Part shown: positions 37,551-50,034 of the stretch, piece after piece
Layout: each line of letters opens with the position of its first letter
How positions within the stretch are numbered: position 1 is the first letter of the stretch
Source: Numida meleagris
Taxonomy: Eukaryota; Chordata; Aves; Galliformes; Numididae
Direction of reading: 5' to 3'
Length of the DNA: 64,000 nt
Assembly: GCF_002078875.1 (NCBI RefSeq)
Contig: NC_034438.1
Span: forward strand, 65,048,454 to 65,112,453
Notes under the pieces: generated by a model
Database searches by the model: none
Told to the model about the DNA's origin: nothing
What the model saw: the letters and a program-made list of their open reading frames with translations, nothing else
Made by a program: the position numbers and the translations under genes

Positions 37551-37625
37551 TAGAATCATAGAATCACCTGAGAGCGAAGGAACATTTAATGGTCACCTTG
37601 TCCAACTCCCTGCAATGAAAGCACT
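37551..37625 (-). mobile_element. Short CR1 LINE 3' fragment
   Basis: TAGAATCATAGAATCACCTG is the reverse complement of the CR1 tail. It is followed by a diverged GGTCACCTTGTCCAACTCCC and CTGCAATGAAAGCA. About 75 bp, more diverged than most copies in this window. Confidence 0.72.
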
Positions 37626-39320
37626 CTTACTCTTCCAGGGATCACTCCTTGTGTCTAACTCTCACTTTTTACAAAAAAGTTTCATTCTTGGCCAGAACGA
37701 AAGGTAATCTTCCATTGGCTGAATTCTTGTATACAATAACTGTGGAGATGGCCAGTCTGTAGCATTTATTCAGGAAAGCAAAAAGCAGCACACACTCAGT
37801 AACCCATGAGCACTCATTGGAATAATATTTTTGAGGTTCTTTGTGCATGGATCTCAAGGAACTTTGCAAAGATTTCAGAGTAATTGTTTACCAGTGGGAA
37901 AAGGAAGTACAGACGATGGATTTGCTTTCCTGCTTCACTAGCAGAATCAGCAAAGCCATGGCTGCAATCCCATGCTTCCTTATTTGGATAACATAGCACT
38001 GAAGCACGGTCTCAAATCTTGCCATCTCGCCATTGGCATGTGAACACATGCTGTGTGTGCTCCAGACTGAGGGTGTCTTTCAGCAGTGAGACTTGGGAGC
38101 ACGAGGATGATATTCCTGCCCCAGTCTTATATTTGTTGTGGTGTAGAAAAGCCTTTTCTGACGCAAATTCTGGGCTGAGAAAGATGCTGTGCTTCTAACA
38201 GTTAATACTGCCCAATAAGTCCAGTGACAGTGAAATGGGTACAGGCTTTTGGCAATGACACTGCAGACCTGTGTAGCTCCTGACATGCAGATGTTTTTTG
38301 TTACTTATTTGCAAGGTAAGATGCTGGAGCTGTGTAAAATTTTCTTCCTCTTTGACAAGAAAAACAAATGATCTCTGCTCAAGAAAAGGTGAAAAACCGA
38401 TGTGGCTTGGGGAACTGTCTTTGGAAGGAGACGGACCTGCTCTTGCCTTGGAGCTGCTACCCTTCCCAGACAGTGCAAAACCCCAGCTAGCCCAGGGCAG
38501 GGCTACTCCTGCTAGGCTTCCCCCCACAGATGTACACATCTCTGTTTGGCTCTCTGTGGTCTGTGCTGCAGCAGACCTTGGCACTTCCTTTTTAAACAAT
38601 CCCTGCTTATCCACTACGATCCTCTTTTGGAGGGTGATGCAAGCATTTGGCATCCAAGTTGTCAGTAAGTTTGCAGTAATAGCAGAGTAGGGAACTGGAT
38701 TCTCTCCTGCACTGGCACTGGTACAGAATTACACTCTCGGATGTGCTGGTGAGTTCTGGCAGCTCTGTGTGGACAGCGTGGCATTTGGGAGTTAAACTGT
38801 CATCTATGTTGAGGTCTTACCCGTTTTAGCATAAAAAGTAATGCTCAGCTGTTAATCAAGTATTTGTTCTTAATAAATATAAGTATATGCAAGGGCTCAC
38901 TGCACTTTAGTAAAGTGGGCTTGTGTATAAGGCTGATTCATTTTCTGGCATGGTAAGATGCATCTTTACAACCATTCTTTCTGGTTGAGATAAATGCTGA
39001 ATGAAGAATGTACGTAAACCGACCCCAGCATACTGGAGAAGTCTGTAAATTGTTTGGGTTAAGGAAGTAGCTTCTAGACAGCCAGGAAAAAAAATAGTTT
39101 CTAGTTTTTAAAAAGTTAAATGAGAAATTTTCTGAACATCTCTAAACACTGTGTTCTTGCACTAGTAAATAGCTGCAAAATATCAGTTCCTAGTATTAAA
39201 TCTGTATTTTTTATTGCTGAAGTTCCAGAAAATACAAAATTTAGACTTGAATTCACTTAGGATATTTGAAACTTATCTGTGAAACTGAGAACTGTTCGCA
39301 CCTTTCATGCTTTTTGTTCA

Positions 39321-39600
39321 TCACAGAATCATAGAACTGTTTGAGTTGGAAGGGACACCTAAGGGCCATCTAGTCCAACTTCCCTGCAATGGACGGGGAC
39401 ACCTACAGCTCCATCAGGTGCTCAGAGCCCAGTCCAGCCTGACCTTGAGTATCTCCAGGGATGGGACATCCACCACCCCTCCAGGCAAGATGTGCCAGTG
39501 CCTCACCACCCTTATTGTAAAAAACCTCTCCCTTATATTCAATCTAAATCTCCCCTCTTTTAGTTTGAAGCCATTTCTCCACGCCCTACCATAACAGAGC
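39321..39600 (-). mobile_element. CR1 LINE 3' fragment
   Basis: TCACAGAATCATAGAACTGT, GAGTTGGAAGGGACACCTAA, GGCCATCTAGTCCAACTTCC, AGCCTGACCTTGAGTATCTC, CAGGGATGGGACATCCACCA and TCTCCCCTCTTTTAGTTTGA follow one another in the order of a reverse-complemented CR1 3' region. About 280 bp. The 95-codon open frame across it is repeat-derived. Confidence 0.93.
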
Positions 39601-40849
39601 CTGCTAAAGAGTCTGTTATCAGTTATTAGTTTCCTGATCTCCAGAAGAATAATACTAGAATTTGAGTGTTTAGTAACTATTTATGTCCACATCATTGTGT
39701 ATGATGCTGAGCAAAGGTTTTGATTAGCTTGACATGACAATGAACAATGCCCATCTCCTCTTCTGTCTCTCAGTAATTCACAGGGCTGTATGTCCAACAG
39801 AGCACTTGGCCCAGAATCAGTAGTTTCTAGTCTCGATGACTCTTTATATTAATGATGACTTTTTTCGGTCATTTAAAAGAGTATAATAATTTAATAATTT
39901 ATAGAAAGGGAGATAAGGTTTCTTTTAAAGATTACTCCATTGCTAGGAAGGAGGGAATAGAGAGATCTGCTGAGCTGGAGAAAGTTGTTGGGATTTTCCT
40001 GTCAAAACTCTGCCAGAAATCTCAGGGCATTTAGGAGAATTCCCTCCTGTATTTGGCCACTTTCTATAGGGAGAGTAGTACATCATTCTTCTTTGCCTGA
40101 GGACACACCACCTTTGAAAACAGCCCTAAAAAAAAAGTGTAACAAACGAGATTGTCGGTCAAAGTACCAACAGCTCCAGTTTCTGCTTGGTTTTAGTTTG
40201 TGATATTGTGTGGCAAACTACATCTTCTTGGAAACATAAGAGAACAAAGATACTGCATGACCTCTGTTCCTTTGAAAACCCATATATGCTAATCACATGG
40301 TGAAATGATTTCATTTTGTGTTATTGTGGATAACACTGAACATGCAATTGTGGGTATGTCACATGTGGCTGGTTGCAAGGCTGCGAGATCCAAAAAGATT
40401 AGATGACTTTGCTTACCAGTTGTTGCTATTTGTATGGATTGGAGAGCATTTTAACTCAGTGCCATCCACATGGACACAAGTGGCATCAGGCTGTTTGTGT
40501 CCCTGATGAGCTCACCAGCACAAAGCTGCACCTGCGCATGCTGCATGACTCATCCTGTTGGCTGCAAGTGGAGGAGCCTGTACAGGAAGCCTGTACTGAA
40601 CAGTGTCCACTCCAGGCCTGACCTTGCTTCAGTTTTTGGTGGATTTTGTGGGCTTGAATCAGTTAAGGTAGCACAGTTGTTACACCTGTAACCTGAATTT
40701 CGTTTGGAGTGATTGTGAACAGCCATAAAAAAAGAGTCAAAAAGAGTACTGACAGGTCACTAGCCTTCTTCATTTCATTTAAAATAAAGGAAGAGTTCTT
40801 AACACTCAGCACTAACTAATTTCTGGACAGCAGTTCTGAAGGAAGAATG

Positions 40850-41142
40850 AGAGAATTATAGTGGATGATTTGGTGAACATCACTTGGCAGTCTCACATGT
40901 TGTGGAAGAGGTAGCCAGGCTGGTGTGTATGAACAGAATCATTGCCCACAAGGCACAAGAAACTATATTCTGCTTAGATCAGTTCTGCATGTCAGTCTTC
41001 AAGAAAGGCTTCCTAAATAGAAAGTTCCAGAGTGCCGAGAACAACCAGAAAAACTAAATCCTTTCAGTGGCAGAGGGATTCTAACTAGATGATCTTTATG
41101 GTCCCTTCTGAACCAAGCCATTCAGTGATTCTCTGGTTCTCA
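40850..41142 (+). mobile_element. Diverged CR1 LINE 3' fragment
   Basis: The right end, CTAACTAGATGATCTTTATG, then GTCCCTTCTGAACC and CCATTCAGTGATTCTCTGGT, is a decayed CR1 3' UTR and tail. The preceding segment (AAGGCACAAGAAACTATATT, CTGCTTAGATCAGTTCTGCA) probably belongs to the same old insertion. The left limit is a guess. Confidence 0.6.
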
Positions 41143-44100
41143 GGTTTTATTAAAAGTACGTTAGAGGAAAGATATAAGTCAGAGTTGTTTGGTCTAGTGA
41201 AGAAAATACCCAAGTTATCCTCATCTAAGTGTTGCAGACACTTTCCATATTCTTCCTACAGTGAGTCACCAGAATTTTTGTTTCCTTTCAGATGTTGTTT
41301 AGTCACTCAATCATAAGTAGCCTACATATCAAGCATTCTTCTGCAACCAGTCTGTTTGCTTGTGATGCTAAGCACAATGTTTCCTTGAGAGCTGGCAGCT
41401 AAGATGTGCATACATGGAGACTCAGGAGAACAATTTAATCCAAGCATGGTGGTAGAAGTCTGAAGCTTCATTGGCTTACTTTGCAGTTTTGGCAGAAAAA
41501 GGGTACGGGTAGTCAGTCCCTGGAGATCTATGTGTTGAGTAACATGATTGTGTCTGTGCCTCTTCTGATGTACTTATACTCTTTTCCTGCTGTAGGGTCC
41601 TGTCCTGTTTCCTATCAAGTTAGTAGGAATTTTTATACTGATTTCAGTGGCAAGCTGGAGCAGACCCATATAAATCCCAGAAGTATTTGCGCTATTTCTG
41701 ACTCCTGTGTAGCACCAGATATGAGCCAAATTACAGATGTAGGTCAGATTTTCCCAGACAGCCAGTAACAAGTCTCAAAATAAATAAAGAAAATGGAATT
41801 CATCCTTCCCCAAAAGTTGAGAGTTGCATAAGTTACCACTCGCCATGTACTCTTATTAGCAGTGCAGTTTCATGGATAGTAAGTGGCTAAAATCACCCAT
41901 ATGAAATCCAGACTTTTGTGTAAAAAATAGAATTAGATTTCAAATACAACTTGTTCTTATTCATCCACATGCTTTTACAGGACATAGACGGTTTTGAGAA
42001 TTTGGGTCTCTTAACAGTTGTTGCTCTTGGCTTTATCTCTTGTACATCACCAAGAGTCCAGATTTTTAATAGTTTTTACCAGAATAAAATTCCCCTGCCT
42101 TCCTCTCATCTTATTGAGTCTTATTTGAGGAAAAAAAAAAAAAAAAGGGAGAGAGAGAGATAATGAAGAATAATTAAAAAGAACAATAGGAATTTTCAGT
42201 TCCAGGGAATTCCTGTTTGTGGTTTCTCTGTTAATCCTGGGAGGTGTGAAACCATGAAGGCTGAAATTTCTTTAATGCTTTTGCTAAAAATCGAGAGGAA
42301 TAAGGCCCACCATCAAGTAGCATAAGATAGTGATGGCAGAAGCAAATCAAGGCAACTCTGTCATAACTTTTCACTGTACTTCTTTTTGTCCTACTTAACT
42401 TGTTGTTTGATTGCCTTTGCAAATCAACGCAAAACTTTGGATTAGATCTTTCAGAAGTATTTGGGGTCTGCAAAGTAATTGGGCATAAACTACAGCTATT
42501 TCTTTCTAGAGTGGAAGAATTGTCAAAGGCCCCTAGAAAGCTCAACTTCAGGAATACTGTTTATGTGTGTCTTCAGGTTGGCATGTATATGCAGGAAACA
42601 TTTTAATGTGCTTTCTGGAAGGGCAGTGGGTGCTCCACTTCTATGTTTTAAGGAACTGAACACCATATCTAGGAAACTAGCTAGAGACAGCTTTCACTGT
42701 TGATTTCGTGCTAGTATTACATCGCATTTTAAGTGGTTTCTATTTTTATTAACAATATTTTTCAACTTAATAAATTGAACAATGAATAGGTGGTTTGCTT
42801 GTGAAAATATTTCTGAAGCATTACATGTTTTCTTATGTGGTCCAGAACTGCAGACACTGGGTAATTAGAAAAGTTCAAAGATGGCAGAGCTAGTTGCAAC
42901 CTTTTATTGTATTGTAGGAGAAGCTACCTCCAGAATTTTAAACTATTTAATCTATTTTGGCTGGTGATTTTACAGATTAACTGCTTTTTACATCATTTTA
43001 TTTCCCTTTAAAAAAATACAAAACCCACAATCTTTTTGGCTAATTGGAAAATGATGACATGGTTTTTGGTTGGTCCAAGTGTTGGGTTTATTTTGTGTGA
43101 AATGTATCACTATCTGAAAAGTGATGGTGTAAACGTCATCCAGAAATTCAAACTGTATTGTCTTTCAAAGATCACCATAAATGCATTTCCTCTCTGAAAT
43201 GTTTGAGATGTTTTCCTTGGCTAAAAGGCACTGAAAGGATAATTAGGATCCTTTAGGATATGTCTGCATCGTATACTGAAGTGCATATATCTGTACAGAG
43301 ATGCACATAAAAGTTTTGGTCTGCTAGGTGTCCAAAACAAGTCCTCATTATGGCTAATCAGATGTTTATTGAGATGGATGTTCACCAGAAATCAAAGTTA
43401 ATGGAAGTAAGCTGGTAACTTGCTCCAGGTTCAGCACAGAGTAGTTAGGATGAGCACAGCTGCCTCTGCACAGTGCTGTGGTGTATGGCACCCATTAGCT
43501 CACCATACAACTCGGAAGCACATGCCGAAGAGTCTTAGTGAACTCAGCATGAAGCCTCAAATTCAGTTTCAGAAAGGAGTTCATGCAGTTCTTCACTGCT
43601 TCTTGTTAGTGCCTGAGTTCAGATATTGTCTACCAAGTTCCCACCATCCAAATCTCATGTTGTACCTACAGAATTACACATTTTTCCTGTGTTGTATTTA
43701 ACACAATATTTTTCAAAATGTCACAGGCTATGAATTTATTTTTATTTTCAGCTTCTCTGATGAGAACTAGCTCTCTCCCCATCTTTTTTTCCTGACATAT
43801 AATGAGTAAGACCAAAATTGCCAGAAGTATCTACTAACTCTGAATGCTCAGCATTCAAAGTAAAGACATTTTCAAAACCTGTATTTTTCAGAAAACACAT
43901 TGAGTTGTGTAGCTTCATACATATCCACAACACCTCTCCAACTGATGTAAAAGAAGTGGTGAAACTTAAGTGCATCTGGCTTTTGCATCTGTCAGACATT
44001 CAAAACAAATCTACATTGAGGCAAATCAGGTGTTTATTGAAGCACTTCAGCTTGAGGAGAGCTAGAGCACCTTATAGGGAGAAACCAAGCTTTTTCCTGA

Positions 44101-46083
44101 AGCAGCTAACAAGTGGTGGATTGAAATACAACACCTACTTTGTGATAGAGAAAATTGCATTCATTTACACTTTTGAACTTTAATTGCATCATTGATCTTT
44201 ATGCTTTTAAAGTTCAAAAAATATTATTTGTTGTTGTTGTTTTCCTCTCTCATGAAATATAGATGAAAGAAAGAAGGAGAGAAATGAATCTGCTCACTAG
44301 GGTGGAATACAGAACAAGCCATTGGAGATCACAGCACTGATGACTAAAAAAAAACCTATATAATCTTACAGCATTGCCAATTCTACTTAAATTGCAACTC
44401 CATTCTTTCCTAAAAAATGCAGATTGTGACAGTTACCTTTGCACAGTAGCAGTGATGCAAAAATTACGTACCCCATGTCCATGATGCTTTGAAGGTGGGA
44501 AAAGAAAACCATGTGCTTCCCAGAGGTTCATTACTCTGCCTCCTGCAGTCCATGAAACTTGATGCTCCAAGGGAGGCAAAGGAAGAAGCTGCACTATGTA
44601 CCTTCTGAGAGGTTTCAGAGTGGTTTTTTTTATATTTTGGCAATGGAGGGGAGGAATCCTTACTGCTCACTGATGTCATCAGAGCAGTGGCAGCAGAGGT
44701 CTATGCCCCGTTGTAATAGCCCAACAGCAAACTCATGCGCAGTGTCAGCAAACAACAGAGTAGAGACCAGGGAGAGATTAGGGAGGAGAGAGGTGAAGGC
44801 AGAGAGAGGTGAAATCATTTGCCCATGGACATGCAATGAGTAATGGGTCTTTAGACTGTCATTCTAGCAAGTTGCACTCTGAACCCTACAGTTGGTGACC
44901 GCATTACCTGATCAAAGGCCCCCACCCTAAATCCCACAGCCCAGTGCACTGCTTCTATTAAGAGTGCAGAAGGACCTCAAGAGAGCTTAGGGTCTTGCTT
45001 TACCTACCTTCTTCCAAGCACACTGACTGCGTAGTGTACCATAGCTGCTATGAATAACTCATGCTTCATCTTTATTTCTAGTCCTGGAGGCACAGTAAGA
45101 ATGTCCTTTCTGCAGAGAAGGAAGTACAAGCTGTTTTTTTTCCCTAGGGCATGACAGCTTGCACTTCTTTCTCTGCTGTAACTCCACCTATACACATATA
45201 TTGGTTTCTCTTCCTTTCTGTGTCAGAGACTGATCCAAAGACATTGCCATTGGGCAAATATTAGCCCTTAGACAGAAAAAAAAAACATTTATGCTCTGAG
45301 AATAGAACGACTTCGGGAAAGAGAAGCAGAGATGGAAATATTCTTAGCTGTACAGAGCTGTTCTGTCCAAGACATTACAAATCACATAACTGTGGCATGT
45401 ATTTTCAAACCCTGGCAGTGGAATGGATCATTTTTGTCTCTACCTTTCAAACTGTGATCTTGGACAAGTGGTGGGAAATTTTGAGTTTTTTAAAGCCGTT
45501 AAGATTTAGAAGGAGAGCCAAAAAGGTGAAAGGGTTGGTGCCAGTTTCCTAGTATGCCTCTTGGAAGAAGGCCTGTTCCACAGCTGCCAATTATCAGGAC
45601 TGTCAGCCAGCTAGTTGCTCCACAAAGATGCATCCTCGTGGCAAGCAATGTGAGGCACCATGATAAAGGCATCCTACGCTTTAGTGTGTGTATCTTCTCT
45701 GAATGCCCGTTTCTCAGCACAGGACTACAGGAAATATCATTATATCAGGGTCCATCTTGTCAAAAGCTCTGTAGCATTTATCAGAAAAGAAGACCTTTTT
45801 TCTATACCTCTTTCAGTAACAGAGGTTTCCTTGCAAATGTGAGATAGAAGTATTATTTCAATTCTCACTGAATGCTACATGTGGGACGAGGCATGCCAGC
45901 CCATCAGCAGTTTGTTTAGAAAAGTATTTCTAAACCTTCTAACTTCCAATTAGCCTGCACAGATTTAAATTTTTACCCCTACTTTGCCTGCCAGTGTAAA
46001 GCATCATATGTTAAACTATCTGTGCCTGTGACTGAACTTGTGTTTGCCTCCTTTATGCTTTGTTTCTTTACCAAATTGGCTTC
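41143..46083. other. Presumed intron, nothing recognised apart from simple repeats
   Basis: No LINE copy, exon or RNA gene recognised. Contains an A17 plus GAGA tract near 42129-42161 and a short (TTG)n at about 44229. Open frames are short and unsupported. Confidence 0.5.
42129..42161. repeat. A-run followed by (GA)n
   Basis: A run of about 17 A, then GGGAGAGAGAGAGA: a pure purine stretch of more than 30 bases. Simple repeat, possibly length-variable. Confidence 0.9.
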
Positions 46084-46300
46084 ACTGGATTGTAGAGGTT
46101 GGAAGGGATCTCTGGAGATTATCCAGTCCAGCCCTCCTGCTAAGGCAGGTTCCCTAGAATAGATTGCACAGGAGTATCTCCAGAAAAGGAGATTCCACGA
46201 TCTCTCTGGGCGTCCTGTTTCAGTGCTCTGCCACTCTCAATGAAGTTTTCCCTGATCAAATTGTTTAGCTTTCTTCTTTGCCTCTGGCACTGCCATGCCT
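46084..46300 (-). mobile_element. CR1 LINE 3' fragment
   Basis: GGATTGTAGAGGTTGGAAGG, then GATCTCTGGAGATTATCCAG, CCTCCTGCTAAGGCAGGTTC, CAGAAAAGGAGATTCCACGA and GTTTCAGTGCTCTGCCACTC follow the reverse-complement order of a CR1 3' region. The terminal octamer part is missing on the left. The right limit is approximate. Confidence 0.85.
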
Positions 46301-49054
46301 TCAAGTTAAGCAATGGAGCAAGACTATGCTGTGCTCCAGCAGGACAACTGGCCATACTGGATTCAGGCAACGTTTTCTCTTGTAAGCATTGCCTGATGGT
46401 TCAGTGTACCAGATCTTGAGTGGCAGTCATGGCCCAGCCTGAATCTGCATTGAAAGCACTTTTGTATCAAGGTACACTGGCCAGAAGTTACTTTATTATG
46501 GAAAAATCCATTGTTAGTACTGTGCCACCTTTCTCCTAAAATGTTTTCCCTGTGCTGTTGATAAAAAAACAGGTGAGCTTGTACGGCTGTTGTCTCATCC
46601 TCTGTATGCTTGTACTTACACATCTTTAATATCAGTCATTACTGCGTGCTGTGTTTCTTTTCTTCCCCCTCACCACAAACCTTGCTTACATTTTTTCTCC
46701 AGAAAGAAGATTCTTGGACAGATTTCCAGAAAGACTCAGAATAGAGAATACAGCAGTGAGGGGTTAAATTAAAAATGTACCCTGAAAATATAGCCTCTGT
46801 TGTCAACCTCCCCCCATTATCTTTTCTGTGTGTGGTGAGTTATATTTTCATAATATGCCTCTAAATATAGTGAATGTGTCTGCAAAAAATGACTGGTGGG
46901 TGGATCCCATCTGTTTGTCACACTATAGGAAAGCATTTTGGAAATGTAAAGGGAAAGAAAGTCATAACTGTGCAAATCCTTACAACCCACCCCAGTCTCA
47001 CTTTTCCTCATCCAGTTTGATGTCTATCTATGCAAAAGTCACAACTGAATTTCAACTCTTTTCCCAAATCTTTTTTCACTCAGAACTTAACCTTCACATT
47101 TCTCATATCTGCATCTGAAACTAATACTGCTTTTCAGTTTTCCTTTCAAAAAGAGTAGATATAATATATCCTTCTAACTTTTCTTTCCTGCTGTCCAGTC
47201 TCTTTGGACTACTCTGGCTCTAGAGGATCAGCTATGAGATATACTGTACATGGGAACTATCTTTTGCAATTACCAGCTAAATCTTGTTTCACGTCACATT
47301 TTACAGTAAATTATTCCAGAGGGAATTCTTGGCAAAGTCACTGTTACAATCATAAATACTAAAGCAGATCACGGTTATTGAAAGTGAGAAGGAAAGGGAA
47401 CCTTTACCGGACCTACTGTCTTCTCAACCCTCAGACTGTAAAATGGTGAAAGAACTTGTAAGAAAGGCTATGGGCAGCTGAAAACAAAACCACATAGATC
47501 CAAGCAAGAGTTAAGTTTTAGTTTGCATTCAGTCACTTCCTTGGCAGCTCTATTGCCTGAAACTTATCAACCTTGCTTCCTGATGACAATGTGTTACTGA
47601 CATCAGCTCAAGTTGGTGGCAAAGATATTACTGATTTAGAAAATAAGCTGTCATCCAGCGGAAATGATCTGTTGTTTGATGCACAGCATCACTGCAGCCT
47701 AAGGTAGCCAGGGGGATGACCTGGCTGGCAGCTGGGTGTTCATCCTCACTGGCTGGCGTGGAAGAACATGGCTTTAAGTTGAGTCCATAATGAGGTGGAG
47801 ATCTGGCTTGTAAAATTCAGGCAGTAAGGAAAGCTACCATATTTTATGTACTATTTTTAATTCTTTTCCTCCACTTGCATCATACTTCTACCTTTTCCTC
47901 ACATTCATAAGAACTCATAACTTTCTGTTTTATGTGAAAGCTGAGATTCCCATGTAATCACATAACTCTATGGCTGAGGTTTTAAGAAAAATAGAAGATG
48001 TTGTGAAACTCGCTATAAAACCACAAGAGAAGCCAAAACAGGACTAGCTGCAATGCTGTCTGATATTCCTCCTGTGTACAGCCCACAGTGACATTCAAGG
48101 CTTTTACTAGCGACTCTGCAGAGGATGAGACCTTCTTCTGGCTTTAATTAAGTACCAGAAGTTTGCACTTTGAGTCCTAAGCTGAGAAGTGATGCAAAGC
48201 TGAGATGGAGATCCTCCAGCTACAGTTGACAGACTTGTTTCATTATGAACATCCTTTAACCTCCAGAATTTAATTACAGCAGCAATGGAGGTTATGTACA
48301 TGCAAACATTGGTTTGCGTCTCCGGATAGAAATCAGATAGCTGATGTAAAAGGATCCTAAATTTTGTATCTTCTTTCAGGACATCTTTGTATTACTATAG
48401 TGCAAGTGGTGCCATTTAGCACTGATATGCATCGTCATTGCCTTCCAATGATTCAAAAAGTTTCTTAAATTCCTTTCTCACTCCCATCAAATAAATGGTG
48501 CCATGTAATACATCTGCACTCTGCTCCTATCTCCAGTATACCATCTCACAGCAGTTTGAATGCATAATTTCTTCTCAAATTATTGATTTAGCATTTAAGT
48601 ATGACATTGATTGCACTCTGTTTTGGAAAATAGATGTTTCGTGCCACATTGCAAACAATCCTCTTTGTGGAGCTCTGCAGGTATCCACTAGTAATCCAGA
48701 AGAACTGGACAAATACTAGTTTCCTACAACAAATTAGACAGCTTTTTGTTTGCACAAAGCTACCTGTGAACACTGTTTGCACATTGGGCAGGGAGAATTT
48801 TTGCTATCTGGGTTGATAATAGGTTGTCCTTATCTGTGAGACACCATCTGACCCCAGCTCTGCTATAATCAACATGTGTTGAGTGTTGTGCTAAATGATG
48901 CAGGAGGGGATTCTAACTTTGCAGCCACAACACTATTTTCAGGAAGGGAGACAGAGGTAATCAGAATGAGCACAGTGCTCTCCCATGTCCTATGAAACTG
49001 ACAACTTGCCTGCCTAAAACAGAATAAATACTGTTGTAAATTCTCTTTGGGCTT
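46301..49054. other. Presumed intron, nothing recognised
   Basis: No repeat or exon recognised. AT-rich with short open frames only. Confidence 0.5.
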
Positions 49055-50034
49055 TGCAAGGCCTCCTCCACCATCCAAAGAGACCTGGACAAGCTTGAAA
49101 AGGGCCCATGTTGACCAATTGAGATTTATGTTCAAGAAACATTTAGATGTTGTACTGAGGGGCATAGTTTAGTGGGGAAATACTGGTGATCCGTAGATGG
49201 TTGGACTGGATGATCTTGACAGTCTTTTCCAATCTTGTTGATTCTATGATTCAACAAGGCCAAGTGCAAGGTGTTGCACTTGGGCTGGAGCAACCCCAGA
49301 TATGTATACAGGCTGGGAGAAGAACATTGAGAGCAGCCCTGCTGAGAAGGACTTGGGAATTCTGGAGGATGAAAACTGGACCTGAGCCAGCAGTGTGCAC
49401 CTGCAGCCTGGAAGGCCAGCTGCATCCTGGGCTGCATCAAAAGAGGGGTGGTAGCAGGGAGAGGGAAGGGATGGTCTCCCTCTGCTCTGCCCTCGTGAGG
49501 CCCCACGTGGAGTCCAGGTCTGGGGCCCCCAGCACAAGGAATATGTGGAGCTGTTGGAGTGAGTTCAGAGGATGGCCATGAAGATGATCAGAGGACTGGA
49601 GCACCTCTCCTGTGAAGAAAGACAGAGGGAGCATAGCTTATTCAGCCTAGAGAAAAGAAGGCTCTGGGGAGACCACACTGTGGCCTTCCAGTACTTGAAA
49701 GAAGCTTTTATCAGAAGGGAGGCTGACTTTTTATACATCTAATAGTGATAGTACCAGAGGGAGTGGCTTTGAACTAAAAAGGAGGAGACATAGGTTAGAT
49801 GTTAAGAAGAAATTCTTTACTCAGAAAGTGGTGAGGCCCTGGGACTGCTGCCCAGAGAAGCTGTGGGTGCCCCATCCCTGGAGGTGCCTAAGGCCAAGTT
49901 GGATGGGCCCCTGGGCAGCCTCATCTGGTGGGCAGCAACCAGGCCACAGCAGGGGGTTGGTGCTGGGTGGGCTTTGAGGTCCCTTCCAACCCAACAATTC
50001 TATGATTCTATGATTCTGTGATTCTGTGATTTAG
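49055..50034 (+). mobile_element. CR1 LINE copy (host of a nested CR1)
   Basis: The left arm (49055-49130) encodes ASSTIQRDLDKLEK and, after a one-base shift, AHVDQLRF: the segment that follows the RT catalytic core in CR1 ORF2. The right arm (49251-50034) resumes with NKAKCKVLHLGWSNP and runs through the ORF2 end and 3' UTR to a GATTCTATGATTCTATGATT tail. A 120-bp CR1 insertion separates the arms. ORF2 carries stops (for example TGA after the GEEH codons near 49328) and is dead. Roughly 860 bp without the insertion, the longest CR1 copy in the window. Confidence 0.9.
49131..49250 (+). mobile_element. Short CR1 LINE copy nested in another CR1
   Basis: TTCAAGAAACATTTAGATGT, GTACTGAGGGGCATAGTTTA, TTGGACTGGATGATCTTGAC and ATTCTATGAT form the last 120 bp of a CR1 element. 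It closely resembles the copy at 9068-9190 (both share AGACGT/AGATGT-TGTACTGAGG and AGTGGGGAAATA), suggesting the same subfamily. TTCAA occurs at both junctions (49131-49135 and 49250-49254), either a short target duplication or microhomology. Confidence 0.9.

Noticed and set aside
49186..49581. 131-codon plus and 124-codon minus frames
   Set aside because: Readings of the nested CR1 copies in non-coding frames.
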